From Batkoa obscura (lineage: Eukaryota; Entomophthoromycota; Entomophthoromycetes; Entomophthorales; Batkoaceae), in the NCBI GenBank assembly GCA_030770535.1, contig JASVEC010000046.1, positions 186,001 through 250,000 on the forward strand: a stretch of DNA of 64,000 bases. The letters are read 5' to 3'. Position numbers and translations under genes: made by a program. This document shows positions 54,340 through 64,000 of the stretch, piece after piece; position 1 is the first letter of the stretch, and every line of letters begins with the position of its first letter. The notes under the pieces are model-generated. The model was given only the letters and a program-made list of their open reading frames with translations. It made no database searches and was not told the DNA's origin.

Positions 54340-54793
54340 TAGTTATATTAACATTGAGACTTCCTTTAATTTGTATATTGTACAAGATTTATTGAAGATG
54401 CGATGAGAGTAACAAGTAAAAAAAAATGTAGTATGCTTATAAACAACAACGAAATCTAGCTCAGCTGTAAGCATAACCAGTACAATATCGGGATTTGATT
54501 TAGTTTCTTATAAATAATGGCAGCTATGATGAATTCAATAAGTGTACTAGTAATGAAAGAGCAGTAAGATAACAATCAATATCTATATTTATATCTTTTA
54601 AATCAAAAGCTTTAATTTTGGTTACTTTAATATTAGAGAAGAAAGATAAAAAATAAAGAAACTTTTAAATGTAATATCACTAGTTCGATTGGTTACGATT
54701 TGACTTATAAATCTACATTTGTATAAGTCGCACCCAACATTGATGTTGATTTTATTAAAATTAAACTCTTTCTTTTTAATTTCAAGAATATCA
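54340..54793 (-). pseudogene. Possible F-box/LRR relic
   Basis: Minus strand from about 54790 has DILEIKKKEFNFNKININVG and fragments that parallel the relic at 59640-60020 (shared stretch resembling GCDLYKCRFI versus GCNLCKCKFI). Many stops. The link to the intact F-box protein is weak; the link between the two relics is clearer. Confidence 0.4.
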
Positions 54794-54795
54794 TA

Positions 54796-55435
54796 TAGGG
54801 ATGTCTGAACCGGTTTCATTTTATTTAATTAAATACTTCAAAAAATTTTGCTCAAAATTCTGTAAAAATAAATCCTTGACACAGTTTTAAATTATTTTAC
54901 TATAGTTTATATTGTAAATTAGCAGAAATTCCACTAAATTTAATGGAAATTCTTAGATTAGCAAGGCTTTTACTAATATAGCCTATATATTAATATTAAT
55001 CAAAGTTGCAATATGTAAATAAATATATGGGGATGTATTTTTGTATTTAACAATTTTACTACAATCTTTTCACTCAAATAGCGCTTAAAAAATGGAAGAA
55101 TAATGAAACTAAAAAAAACAGCCCCATATCTCTCTACAAAACTTTACTAACAAATATTCGCTATTGATTGCTTTACAGCCAACATTACAGATTTGTTATT
55201 AGATGAGCGAAGTATTTTAATGTTATAGCCATATTATCAATTTATCATCAAGTTAATAAACAACTGTATAGGAGGGAGTGGTTGACCTCAAAATCATAAT
55301 TAATTATTCTTGTATAATACAACTAATATAATAATAGTTTTTGTTTATTATTACAACTACCTGATCTTTAATTATTTATTAACTTACCTATTACATGCTA
55401 TTCTTAATAACCCAAGTCTATCTTAGTCACATAAA
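54796..55435 (-). mobile_element. Decayed end of a related 2.5-kb transposon
   Basis: Starts TAGGGATGTCTGAACCGG preceded by TA, then GTTTCATTTTATTTAATT. It follows the left 450 bp of the transposon at 42807, including the later block with AGGAGGGAGTGGTTGACC (GGGAGGGAGTGGTCAGCC in the intact one) and the run ACTACCTGATCTTTAATTAT. Similarity fades where the transposase stop would be. It is interrupted by the MITE at 55028-55126. No second terminal repeat seen. Confidence 0.7.
55028..55126 (+). mobile_element. MITE-like element, copy 13
   Basis: 99 bp, forward, TA both sides, tips TGGGGATGTATTTTTG and ACAGCCCCA. Inserted in the decayed transposon end, hence younger. Confidence 0.85.
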
Positions 55436-55440
55436 CTAAG

Positions 55441-56557
55441 ACCTTTCGACTTATAGTGTAGTCAACCAGGCAATAGCTGTTTTTGACTCCAAACACTGAG
55501 TACCAGATTTCACAACTTTCAATTATACGCTTGTTGTTGTTCTCTCTCTTCAAAAGATGACCAGAAGAATCAAATAGCTTTATATTTTAAAGTTTTTTGA
55601 GACTCTCAAAATGATTGATATTAAAACCAGTATTAAATATACTATCGATTATTAGTTCTACATTAAAACTAAAATTAGATTCAGTTGGGGTAAAAATATT
55701 TAGTAAAATTATTGATATTTCCCCTTCAAAGCACAACTTGCAAATGTTCTTTTAAGAATTTTACCAATACCCCTTCTACTCAAATAGCGTTTAAAAGATG
55801 AAGGACTTTCTTTTTTTGAAATAATCAATTACAATAGTAACACTATTAATAAATGATGTGTACAAGCATCACTATATGCAAAACTAAACCTAGTTGCTTT
55901 ATATTCATTATTTTACAAAGTATATGCAAAAATGAGTAATTAGTTACTTTTAATAGTGGCATGATATAATTTAATGTTTATTTATTTCCTGAATAAAAAA
56001 TTGCTATAGAATTCCTTACAACTGATAATTTTGACTTTTTATAATAGCATAAGCTTATGATGTATAAGGATAGCTTTTTAGTAACTTTTGCACAAAAAGG
56101 AGTTTGAATTTAAAATAAACACAAATTGCCTTTGATAATATTATAATTATCTTATTAAAAGTGTTGAAAATAGCCACCTATCGATAAGGCCAAAAATGAT
56201 ATCATATCATATAATATAAAAAATGAATATTAAGTATAGTTTTAGATATTAACACTTATACCTCTTCTCTACGAATAAAAAATATAAAGTGAAATGTAGT
56301 CGACTTAGGTTAAATTAACCTATATATCTCTAGTGTCATAAATCAAGTTTGATTAATAAATGTTGTTATTGAGCTTATTGAAATAGTTATCCTTGATTGT
56401 AAAACGTAAAGGAATGAAATAATTCATATATGTTTTTTAGAAATAAAATTGATACAGTAAAATATCAATTGTCTTGGAAAAATTTATAAATAAATTCTTT
56501 ATTTAATAGATTTGTAAATAAATATGGTGGATTATAGTACAATCTATTATTGTTAAG
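55441..56557. other. Intergenic with a MITE fragment
   Basis: A fragment at about 55750-55805 keeps TTTAAGAATTTTACC and CTACTCAAATAGCG but both tips are gone. The rest (including 55440-55700) has only short frames; nothing else identified. Confidence 0.5.
55750..55805 (+). mobile_element. MITE-like fragment, copy 14
   Basis: Internal part only, forward, followed by TTTAAAAGATGAAGG; no tips and no TA flanks. Confidence 0.55.
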
Positions 56558-58180
56558 TTAAAATTTAAGCTCATTTCTAGGCTTAATTCCAAGTATCATT
56601 CCCTGCTCCTTAAGCTTAAGTACCAAAAAAAGATAAGGAGTAGTGGTAGCATCTTTATGATAATATTGAATATCAAAATAATATAAAAAGGAAGACAAAA
56701 AGTGGAACATAGCTAACCAAGCAAACTCTCTACCAGCACAGGACCCAGGACCAATTAAAAAGGGTAAGTAATTTGATTTAACACTTGAGTCTAAAAATCT
56801 TTCAGGTATAAATTGATCACTATTTTCCCAAATTTCATTACTACGGTGGTAAGCATACGTTCCAATACCAACTTCAATGCCTTCTGGTAGATAGTATCCT
56901 TCTAACTCCACTCCTCCTTTGGGTGTTATTCTAGGTAGAAAACCAGCTGCAATTGGATATAATCGCATAGATTCACTGATACAGGCTTCTAAATAAGGAC
57001 AATTCTTTTTTATGAGCTCGTAAGTGATTTCTTCAGCTGAATAATCTTTATATAACTGATCAATTTCTTTTCTAACTCTATCAAGTTTGTCTGGATGTTC
57101 AAGCAATAATTTTAAAATCCAAATTATGGTATTGGCAGTAGTATCAGTACCTCCAATAAAACCAATAGTAACTTCAGCAGCTAATTCATCCAAAGTCATT
57201 GGGTTCTTGCTATTAATGATAAATGACTGTAAAATATCATTGAATTCGATAGAATCATCTTTAGCTAATTGTTTTTGTCTATTTTGTACTTTTGATTTAC
57301 AAAATTCAATAAATTGTTGATAGTTTTGTTTACCAAAATAGTTACCACCGATTGTTTTTAATATTGGAAATTCATAGTGCATAACCCCATAAGTCTGTGC
57401 CCCTTTGAACCATTTTAAAATAGGTACTGCACTTTCGTCTTGATTTATTAAATCTAAGTTTTCACTTAATATCAATTGACCGTTGATTGTAAATAAAACC
57501 TGGTGAATTAGTTCATTGATATCACAATATCCTTTGGTTTCATATAATTCCTTTAATTTCTTTAATAGAGGTAAGAAATTATTTTGAACTATGGCAGGTT
57601 CCAATTTCTTCAAATTAGAACTGTTGAGTATTTGACCTACGACCTTTTTCTATCAAATTTATTAATATTATTACTTTATTAAAATTTATAAAAAAAACTT
57701 ACTTTTTCGGAAGCAGCTCCTTTTTCGCTAAGGAATTTCATTAGTAAAATAGAAATAGTTAAAACGAATATGCTTACATAGCAGAAAATATATTTGGTGC
57801 GCCAAAATCAAATGAAGGGTAAATGCCGCTCTTTTGATATTTATAAGTGCCGTAAATGGTATCTGACGAATTTTTGGTATTAGTCATAACTCGGTCCGGT
57901 GCAAAATGTACAACTGGACCATATTGGTCCTGGAGCTCCTTTAAAAATGTATGGTAACTACCATGAGCGACGTAATATTTGGCGTATAGGCCTGTCATTT
58001 TACCCAGAATAGGACCAGGCACATAACGTAAGCTACTGATATATTTTACATAGATATACTAATAATTCATGTTAACTTATTGATAAATATGGGAATTATT
58101 TATCTTACTCGCAATAGGATATACCCTATTAATGATAATGATAAGGCTAAGTTTATATTAAATAATATATTTAAAGACAT
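56558..58180 (-). CDS. Cytochrome P450, paralogue 3
   Basis: Four exons: 58109-58180, 57778-58058, 57703-57727, 56558-57649; the first intron is 50 nt; phases agree, 489 aa. Exon 1 encodes the anchor MSLNILFNINLALSLSLIG; then hinge YVPGPILGKM. Motifs: GGTDTTAN, ESMR, PERF, heme loop FLIGPGSCAG, again with Gly in place of the usual Arg. The last ~150 residues are nearly identical to paralogue 2, while the middle part differs more, so paralogues 2 and 3 are the closest pair. Exon lengths match paralogue 2 exactly (72, 281, 25, 1092 nt). Confidence 0.93.
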
Positions 58181-59639
58181 TTCCTAAAGTTTTTTTAAAA
58201 TTATAATTCAAAAACTAGTATTCATTTCATATTTATACTTTTTCTACTACTTATTAATATCATTATCTATATTATATTATCCTCTGTATTATTTTTGATT
58301 AGTAATATTATTTACTATCTGAAGATTAATTATACAAAAAATGAAGTTCTTTTACTAAAAGGAGCTTTGCTTTAGCAGTATTTTATTTAAATTTAAAAGC
58401 CTCCAACGTTAAAGGATTTATGCCTTAATAAATGGTCATTTTTACCTTATGAAAATGGATTATAGTGGAGTACTAAAATTTCAGTTTTTAAAAAAATGCA
58501 AGCAACCAAAAAAACTAAACAACAGTAAACGGCAGTAAACTGTAGAAATACAATGATAAAAATGGACATAAAATATTATCATTTTTAGTTTGACACTTGA
58601 GTTGATTTCTAACCTCGAAGGAAATAAACTGTCATGTATTTGCGATCAAACTATACTATAAACTGCTTCTATAATCTAGTTTACTCCCGGCTTATTATGA
58701 TACTTTTAGTCCGAAACCTATGAAAAAAATATGATTAATTACTATCTTATATTTTGGGATGTTTTTTTGGCTTCATACTTTCTCCAGTTAAGTGCTTTTG
58801 AACCGAAAAATTGTTAGTAAAATTCTTAAACTAAAAAAGTAATATTGATATATAAATCAAATGATAATCTATATATTGATATTTTTAGCATGCAAATAAT
58901 TTAGATATTCACAAGTAATGAGAATTTCGTTTGCTATTATTATTAACATTGAATGTAAAATGTTATTATTGTTTAAAACACTCTAATAATCAACAGTTAC
59001 TTTTTAATGAAATATATTTATTTATTTATGTATTAACTTAATAAACACTCTTTTCAAAAGTTATTTTAACTATTTAACTGTTTTAATCAATAGTAATAAT
59101 ATTACATTCAATGTTAATAATGATAGTAAATTAAATTAATATATTATATAATACCAACATTGACTAGAATGTTATACTAAGACACCTTTTAATTCAAAAA
59201 TTTAAAATAAAAAGTCTACGGGGGAATAAAGGTTTATATACAATAGATCACACTAAAAGTTTATTGTTTGAGAACTTAATGGCGACAACAATAAGTGGAA
59301 TATTAATTTTACAAAGAGAGTTCAAATATAAATTGTAGACTAAAATAATAGTTTGGACATAATAAATTATTATTTAACAAATGAAAACAAGATCTTAGCT
59401 TTAAGTTTATTAACATCTACCAAAATAAAAACATACTCAATAGTGAATTTTAAAAATAAAGATCTAATGAAAAGCAAACAAAGAGCTGAAAAAGATTTAT
59501 TAATAGCTAATACCAAAAATGAAGGCATTCAATCTTGACATGTATCCAACGTTTGTTGAGTTTTTTGAGTTTATTTACTAAATTACTAAGAGTGAAATCT
59601 TTATAAAGATTCTTAAATAGTATTAAATATAATAAGCAT
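58181..59639. other. Intergenic with a MITE-like copy
   Basis: Holds the repeat at 58755-58840. A 61-codon open frame at 59353-59538 is Lys/Asn-rich and could be a scrap of an old gene, but I cannot name it. Confidence 0.45.
58755..58840 (-). mobile_element. MITE-like element, copy 15 (right end lost)
   Basis: Reverse orientation, left tip TGGGATGTTTTTTTGGC, later TTGTTAGTAAAATTCTTAAA, but the ACATCCCCA tip is gone. Confidence 0.7.
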
Positions 59640-60020
59640 AACAAAATAAGTAATGAATTATAAATTCAATCAGCCTAGCATTAGGACTTTTTTCAATCTG
59701 TTATATAGCTCATAGTTTATGATTAATCTAATAGGGATCATAAGCAATAAAACAGTAGTAAGTTTATAATTACTGTCTTCATTTATATTTCTCAACTCAA
59801 ATCGACTAATTTTAATTACTTTAAGGTTTGGGAAGAGAGATAAAAAGAAAAATAAATTGTCAAATGATAAATCTACTTTATGAATTTACATTTACATAAA
59901 TTGCACCCATCTACATCCTTGACATTATACTCATTTATTTTGCGTTTCTCTATTGTATCATGAAAGGCATAAATTAGACATTCAATATATATGATTCAAA
60001 TATTTTTTAATAAAGAAATT
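59640..60020 (-). pseudogene. F-box/LRR-like relic
   Basis: Minus strand near 59825 reads FPNLKVIKISRFELRNIN, an LRR-like unit comparable to LPNLKKISISS in the intact F-box protein. Upstream pieces resemble the relic at 54340-54793. Several frame breaks. Confidence 0.45.
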
Positions 60021-60099
60021 GATTTTAACATTGATCTTGATAGATTCCTAGTATATACTTCTTTTAATGCTATTAATTTTAATAACCATAGTTAACAGA

Positions 60100-61005
60100 T
60101 TTTGATGAATCAAAGCTACCTAAAAAATAACATTAGCATCTTGGTTATATTCAAGTTATTGCTATTCATTAGAAAAGAGTCAGAAACATCAATTCCTTTT
60201 ATAATTTATGTTAAAACTAGAATATGGGGGTGTTTTTTTGTGTAGCAATTTTATTAACAATCTTTCTACTCAAATAGCGCTTAAAAAATGGAAAAATAAT
60301 GAAATCAAAAAAAACATCCCCATATAGTATCCCTCCAATCATTAAATCTAAATTGGAAATAAAGTTTATGTTTGATTCAAATTTAGTTAGAGTAGTAATA
60401 TGTCACATTCTCCCAAATATAATACCTTTAAGCTTGTAAATTGTGTCTTGATTAAATTCCAACTGTTAAGGTCTAGGCTGATACTAGAACCTACTCTAAG
60501 AAACTTTAATTTAACTAGCTTTAAGCATCTAATAACATTATTTATATTGCCGCGAAAACACTTAAAACTTAAAACTTCTACTTGATTCAAGTAGTTTTTA
60601 AATAAATTTATTATAGACGCGTAACCAAAATATATATATATGACTAACTTTTTTAATTTTGAAAGTTGTATTTTAATATTATTATTGCTTTTACAGTCAT
60701 ATAAATATGAATCATCATTATAATTAAAGTTGTTAGATCAGGGCAATGACCCAAAAATTTAATAATATTTCTACTTACAGTTAAATGCTTTATTTTTAAT
60801 TCGTTTTTTAGAGTAAACCCTTGATGCTTTTTGAATCTTTGAAACTCAATATCTTCACTAATTGGATATAATATTTTACCTATTTATTCAATAATAATTT
60901 GATACAAAGGTCTTTCTTGTGCCAGTACATTTATTCTTATTTCATCCCTTTTGTTATATTTATGCTCTGTTTGTATATATTTATCATTTTCAAGTTCCTT
61001 TGCAA
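60100..61005 (-). pseudogene. F-box/LRR gene relic split by a MITE
   Basis: Minus-strand fragments run in the order of the intact protein at 1-1104: LKIKHLTVSRNIIKFLGHCP, SKLKKLVIYIYFG, INLFKNYLNQVEVLSFK, KLKFLRVGSSISL, FTSLKVLYLGE and FESNINFISNLDLMI. The last matches FNPNFNFISNLKLQV. A MITE at 60225-60322 then interrupts the sequence and weak similarity continues beyond it (FNINYKRN). At least five stops or frame changes are evident. Confidence 0.7.
60225..60322 (+). mobile_element. MITE-like element, copy 16
   Basis: 98 bp, forward, TA both sides, tips TGGGGGTGTTTTTTTG and ACATCCCCA, AGCGCT centre intact. Inserted in the F-box/LRR relic. Confidence 0.88.
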
Positions 61006-61009
61006 TATA

Positions 61010-61109
61010 TGGAGGTGTTTTTTTGGCTTCATTATTCTTTCCATCTTTTGAGCACTATTTGAGTGGAAAAATTAGTAATAAAATTCTTAAGCACAAAAAT
61101 ATATGCCCA
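61010..61109 (-). mobile_element. MITE-like element, copy 17
   Basis: 100 bp, reverse, TA both sides, tips TGGAGGTGTTTTTTTGGC and ATATGCCCA. Confidence 0.85.
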
Positions 61110-61947
61110 TATATTAAATAGCTTAGTTTATACTTTATAGCTTTATCATATTAGATATGTTCTTATTTAGCAGTTATAAATTAAGTATGTCTATTGCCTT
61201 TACATATTTGAATATCTCATATGATGAATCGTTAAATAATTGATCAAACTTCATTTTTTTATAGAGGAGTTTATACATTTATTTGCCTATTTATATGTTT
61301 GATCATAATGTACTTTTGTTCCAAATATTAAATGTTAAATGTTAAATATGATATCAGTACTATTGATTGATTGTAAGTACAAGCATTATCACAAGCAAAA
61401 CGAGCAGCTGTTCTTAGTTTAGTATTTCAGTAAAAAAATTGATTAAATCAAATAATTTAATAATATTTTTACTAAAATGTATATTTGATCGATAAATTAT
61501 TGTTCTTTTTAATAAAAAGTTAGTTTCTATAAAAATTAACATTATGAGTTATTTAGTATAACATTTAAATCATATAATTAAAAGATCATATTTTTAGCAA
61601 GATTATATTAAAAAATCGAAATATTTTTTTTTCCTATCTATAATCAATAGCTTGAATACTTGAACTATTTTTAACAAACAAAAATGAAAGACATTATATA
61701 CCCAAGTAAACAATTTATAAAAATTCATATCTGTTGTATTATTAAAAAAGGCTTTGCTTATTGATATAGTGCAATATAAGCTATAAACACATTTCCATAA
61801 TAATGTAGATTTACGCTTTGATCCAATTTAACCTGAGTAACAAACTCCTAGGGTTTTTACCTATAGTAACTAAATTTAATTGAAGTTATTGTTTAATAAT
61901 GATTTACATATCTAAATAGATATAAACTATTTTTTAATAATATGGAC

Positions 61948-61966
61948 CTACTTAACCTGGTAAATA
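61948..61966 (+). promoter_or_regulatory. Conserved upstream block, S1 protease B
   Basis: CTACTTAACCTGGTAAATA, identical to the block upstream of S1 protease A (3053-3071, minus), about 315 bp before the ATG. Confidence 0.4.
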
Positions 61967-62220
61967 GATAATTAAACTATTATTTTATTCTTTACCAGTT
62001 TATATTTACTTTATCAAATATATTAAAAGTGCCCAGGCAGCTTTTAAAATATGTTAAATTAAAAATTTTAAAAATTTTAAAAATCCATAGTAACAAAATT
62101 TGATTTTATGAAATAGTCTTTATTAAGTCTGGGGCTGCTGATGAATATCCATATTCATATTCCTTCATAGAAATATGAAGCGCTTAATATTTAAAACTAC
62201 AAAAATGCGCTCAAAAAAGC

Positions 62221-62227
62221 TATAAAA
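62221..62227 (+). promoter_or_regulatory. TATA box of S1 protease B
   Basis: TATAAAA about 60 bp upstream of the ATG at 62282. Confidence 0.45.
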
Positions 62228-62281
62228 GAAAAGTGTATGTAACTACCACTCATAAACAATTAAGTTTGATACTAAATTGAA

Positions 62282-63313
62282 ATGATTCAAAAGGAAATTT
62301 TAATTAAAGCATTTGAGGTCTTTTTCGTAGCCATTTTAGCTACTTCAGCACAAGCTGCACCAGCCGATAAAAATTCAACAAAGCCAGACGATACTCCAAC
62401 TAATAGAATTATTAATGGTAATACCGGTTCATGGGCTAACTATCCATCTTTAGTTTCTTTACGTGTTAATGGCGGGCATTCCTGTGGCGGCGCCCTTCTC
62501 AATGCTAACACCGTTTTGACAGCTTCTCACTGTTCTGAAGTTTCCCCTGGCTCTGTCTCTGTATGGGCATACGCTGGCGGTAACCTCCAAAGACGCCAAT
62601 GGTGGGGTGATCAACAAGAGCAAGAACAACCATGGTGGGGCGGTGAACAAGAGCAAGAACAGCCATGGTGGGGTGGTCAACAAGAACAAGAACAAGAACA
62701 ACCATGGTGGGGTGGTCAACAAGGACAAGAACAACAACAAGAACAACAACCGTGGTGGCCTCAAGAAGGAGAGCAGCACCAGCAACCACAAGCTCAAGCC
62801 CAGAGTGGACCAGATGGCTCATATACCGAACATCGTGTAAGCCAAATCATTAAGCATCCCAATTATAGTTCTGGCGGTTATATTCAATATGATGTTGCTA
62901 TTTGGAAATTAGCAACTCCAGTTAGTGCACGTAATTTTTACCAAATTGATACTCAAAATACTGGTAATCAAGAAGGCGCTTCAACCCGATTTGCAGGCTG
63001 GGGTAGAGTGGATCCGAATGATCAGTATAGATTAGCTTCAAGATTGCAAGAAGCCAACCTTCCCGTTTATTCTTTTGATTCTTGTAATGCTGCTTATCAA
63101 GGTTTATCTAAACCTCATCATTTATGTGCTGGTTATCGTGAAGGTCGTTCAGCTGTTTGTCAAGGTGATTCTGGAGGTCCACTTGTTATTGGAAATACTA
63201 TCATTGGTGTTACTTCCTTTGTCAAAGATTTAAGATGTCTTAATCCTGACTTTCCTTCTGTATTTGCTCGTGTAAATACCTATGCGCAATGGATTCAGCA
63301 ATATGTTAGATAA
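62282..63313 (+). CDS. Secreted S1 serine protease with Q/W-rich insert, paralogue B
   Basis: Single exon, 343 aa. Signal peptide (residues 7-25), activation site R42-IINGN, triad H83, about D204 and about S297. The insert after H83 holds four WWG(G/D) units separated by Gln/Glu blocks, against two in paralogue A, and lacks the long pure Gln run; the difference makes the protein nine residues longer. The pocket positions (Ala before V-C-Q-G-D-S, then Val and Ser) are the same as in A. The last ~110 residues are identical in both proteins with few silent changes, while insert and N-terminus vary. The 5' leader AAGTTTGATACTAAATT is shared. The pair lies about 60 kb apart in inverted orientation. 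Confidence 0.93.
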   Translation: MIQKEILIKAFEVFFVAILATSAQAAPADKNSTKPDDTPTNRIINGNTGSWANYPSLVSLRVNGGHSCGGALLNANTVLTASHCSEVSPGSVSVWAYAGGNLQRRQWWGDQQEQEQPWWGGEQEQEQPWWGGQQEQEQEQPWWGGQQGQEQQQEQQPWWPQEGEQHQQPQAQAQSGPDGSYTEHRVSQIIKHPNYSSGGYIQYDVAIWKLATPVSARNFYQIDTQNTGNQEGASTRFAGWGRVDPNDQYRLASRLQEANLPVYSFDSCNAAYQGLSKPHHLCAGYREGRSAVCQGDSGGPLVIGNTIIGVTSFVKDLRCLNPDFPSVFARVNTYAQWIQQYVR

Positions 63314-64000
63314 ACAAATCAATCAATATTCTAGTAGTTAAAACTTTGGGGTATTGTATAAAGCCTCTTGTATAATAAATGATTTAAAACTACATCCTTT
63401 CATTTAATACCATTTCAAACATTGTATTTAATAGCCTGATAGTAATTTAATATCACATTGTTTTTTTAGCTACAAATAAAACTATTGAACTTTTAAATTT
63501 CGAGAGATTAATTACATATAGTTAAAGAAATTGGTTTATTCCTATACCTGAATAGCAAATTGTCTTTTTTGAACAATCTTAAATATTATATCTAGCACTG
63601 TTTTCGATGCTAATCATGATAGTAAAATATCCAAGTAGTAAAACAGGCGCTAACCCCATCGCGTAAAAAAGCTCACTAGATTAGTTTTTAATATCGAACG
63701 TCAAATGTGATAGTTGAGAATTTGAAGGATTGAAAGCCTATACTCAATATTATCACACTAAAGGCTCTATTGACTGTGGAATTGAAGATAATTGACGTTG
63801 TAAAGGATATTTAAGATGAAAAAAGACTTTCACGTACAAATTGCCAATTGACTATTAGCCTGAAAGTATTAGAATACTGGATAACAACAATAAGAAGGCT
63901 CTATTAAATTTCAAAGTTACTAAAAGATTCTTACAATTATTTCCTATTTTTATTACAATGATAAAAAATTAAAAAATTAGCAGAAAAGGTAGCTAAAATT
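63314..64000. other. Intergenic at right edge
   Basis: About 690 bp. Plus-strand pieces near 63840-63950 (PESIRILDNNNKKALLNFKV) faintly recall LRR-like sequence of the F-box relics, but too weakly to call. Confidence 0.35.

Larger units (their letters stand above)
61110..62281. other. Upstream region of S1 protease B
   Basis: 1.17 kb. It includes the conserved block at 61948-61966 and similarity to the upstream of S1 protease A around it, plus a TATAAAA box at 62221. No gene seen. Confidence 0.5.

Noticed and set aside
55440-55560. GC-richer patch as a possible tRNA
   Set aside because: No cloverleaf could be drawn and no T-arm motif is present.

Overview
The window is a very AT-rich fungal nuclear segment. 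Genes are dense, with many introns of only about 38-60 nt (GTAAG-type donors, TTTAG/AAAG-type acceptors). The AT-richness, tiny introns, multiplied secreted proteases and P450s, and F-box/LRR genes would suit an early-diverging zygomycete-grade fungus such as the Conidiobolus group. That placement is inference from gene content and base use; no rRNA gene is present to test it.

Layout. 0-4.6 kb: a truncated F-box/LRR gene, a secreted S1 serine protease with a Gln/Trp-rich insert, short repeats and a tRNA-Arg(UCU). 5.6-29.3 kb: a compact housekeeping block holding a small hypothetical gene, a TULIP-like protein, phosphoglucomutase/phosphopentomutase, an SGF29-like SAGA subunit, adenylate kinase 6 (Fap7), eRF3, an LYR-motif protein, UBXN4-like, a secreted GMC oxidoreductase, ATP synthase subunit d, PRMT5 and NOT3/5. 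Several of these are head-to-head pairs with short shared promoters. 29.8-41.1 kb: two almost identical subtilisin genes in inverted orientation flank a P450 and a BEM1-type scaffold gene; a second P450 follows. 41-47 kb: a transposon nest. 47.3-53.4 kb: tRNase Z long form, MAK16 and RAE1. 53.4-62 kb: F-box/LRR relics, a decayed transposon end, a third P450 and more short repeats. 62.3-63.3 kb: a second S1 protease, inverted relative to the first.

The most interesting system is a DNA transposon family. About sixteen copies of a ~100-bp non-autonomous element (tips TGGGGATGT...ACATCCCCA, flanked by TA, palindromic AGCGCT centre) are scattered mostly outside the housekeeping block. One 2.5-kb element (42807-45349) has tips resembling the short element and encodes a transposase-like protein with an HGKS..DGHFG motif, so it is a candidate source of the short copies. 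That protein is itself interrupted by one short copy inserted at a TA; removing it restores a single open frame. The whole nest sits inside an old F-box/LRR gene.

Other points worth attention: near-identity of the subtilisin coding regions while their upstream regions have diverged (gene conversion); repeat-length variation inside the S1 protease inserts; tandem 33-nt exon duplication in eRF3; loss of the heme-motif Arg in two P450s; single-base frame breaks in the SGF29-like gene that may be consensus errors. I saw no LTR element, virus-like element, CRISPR array or rRNA gene.
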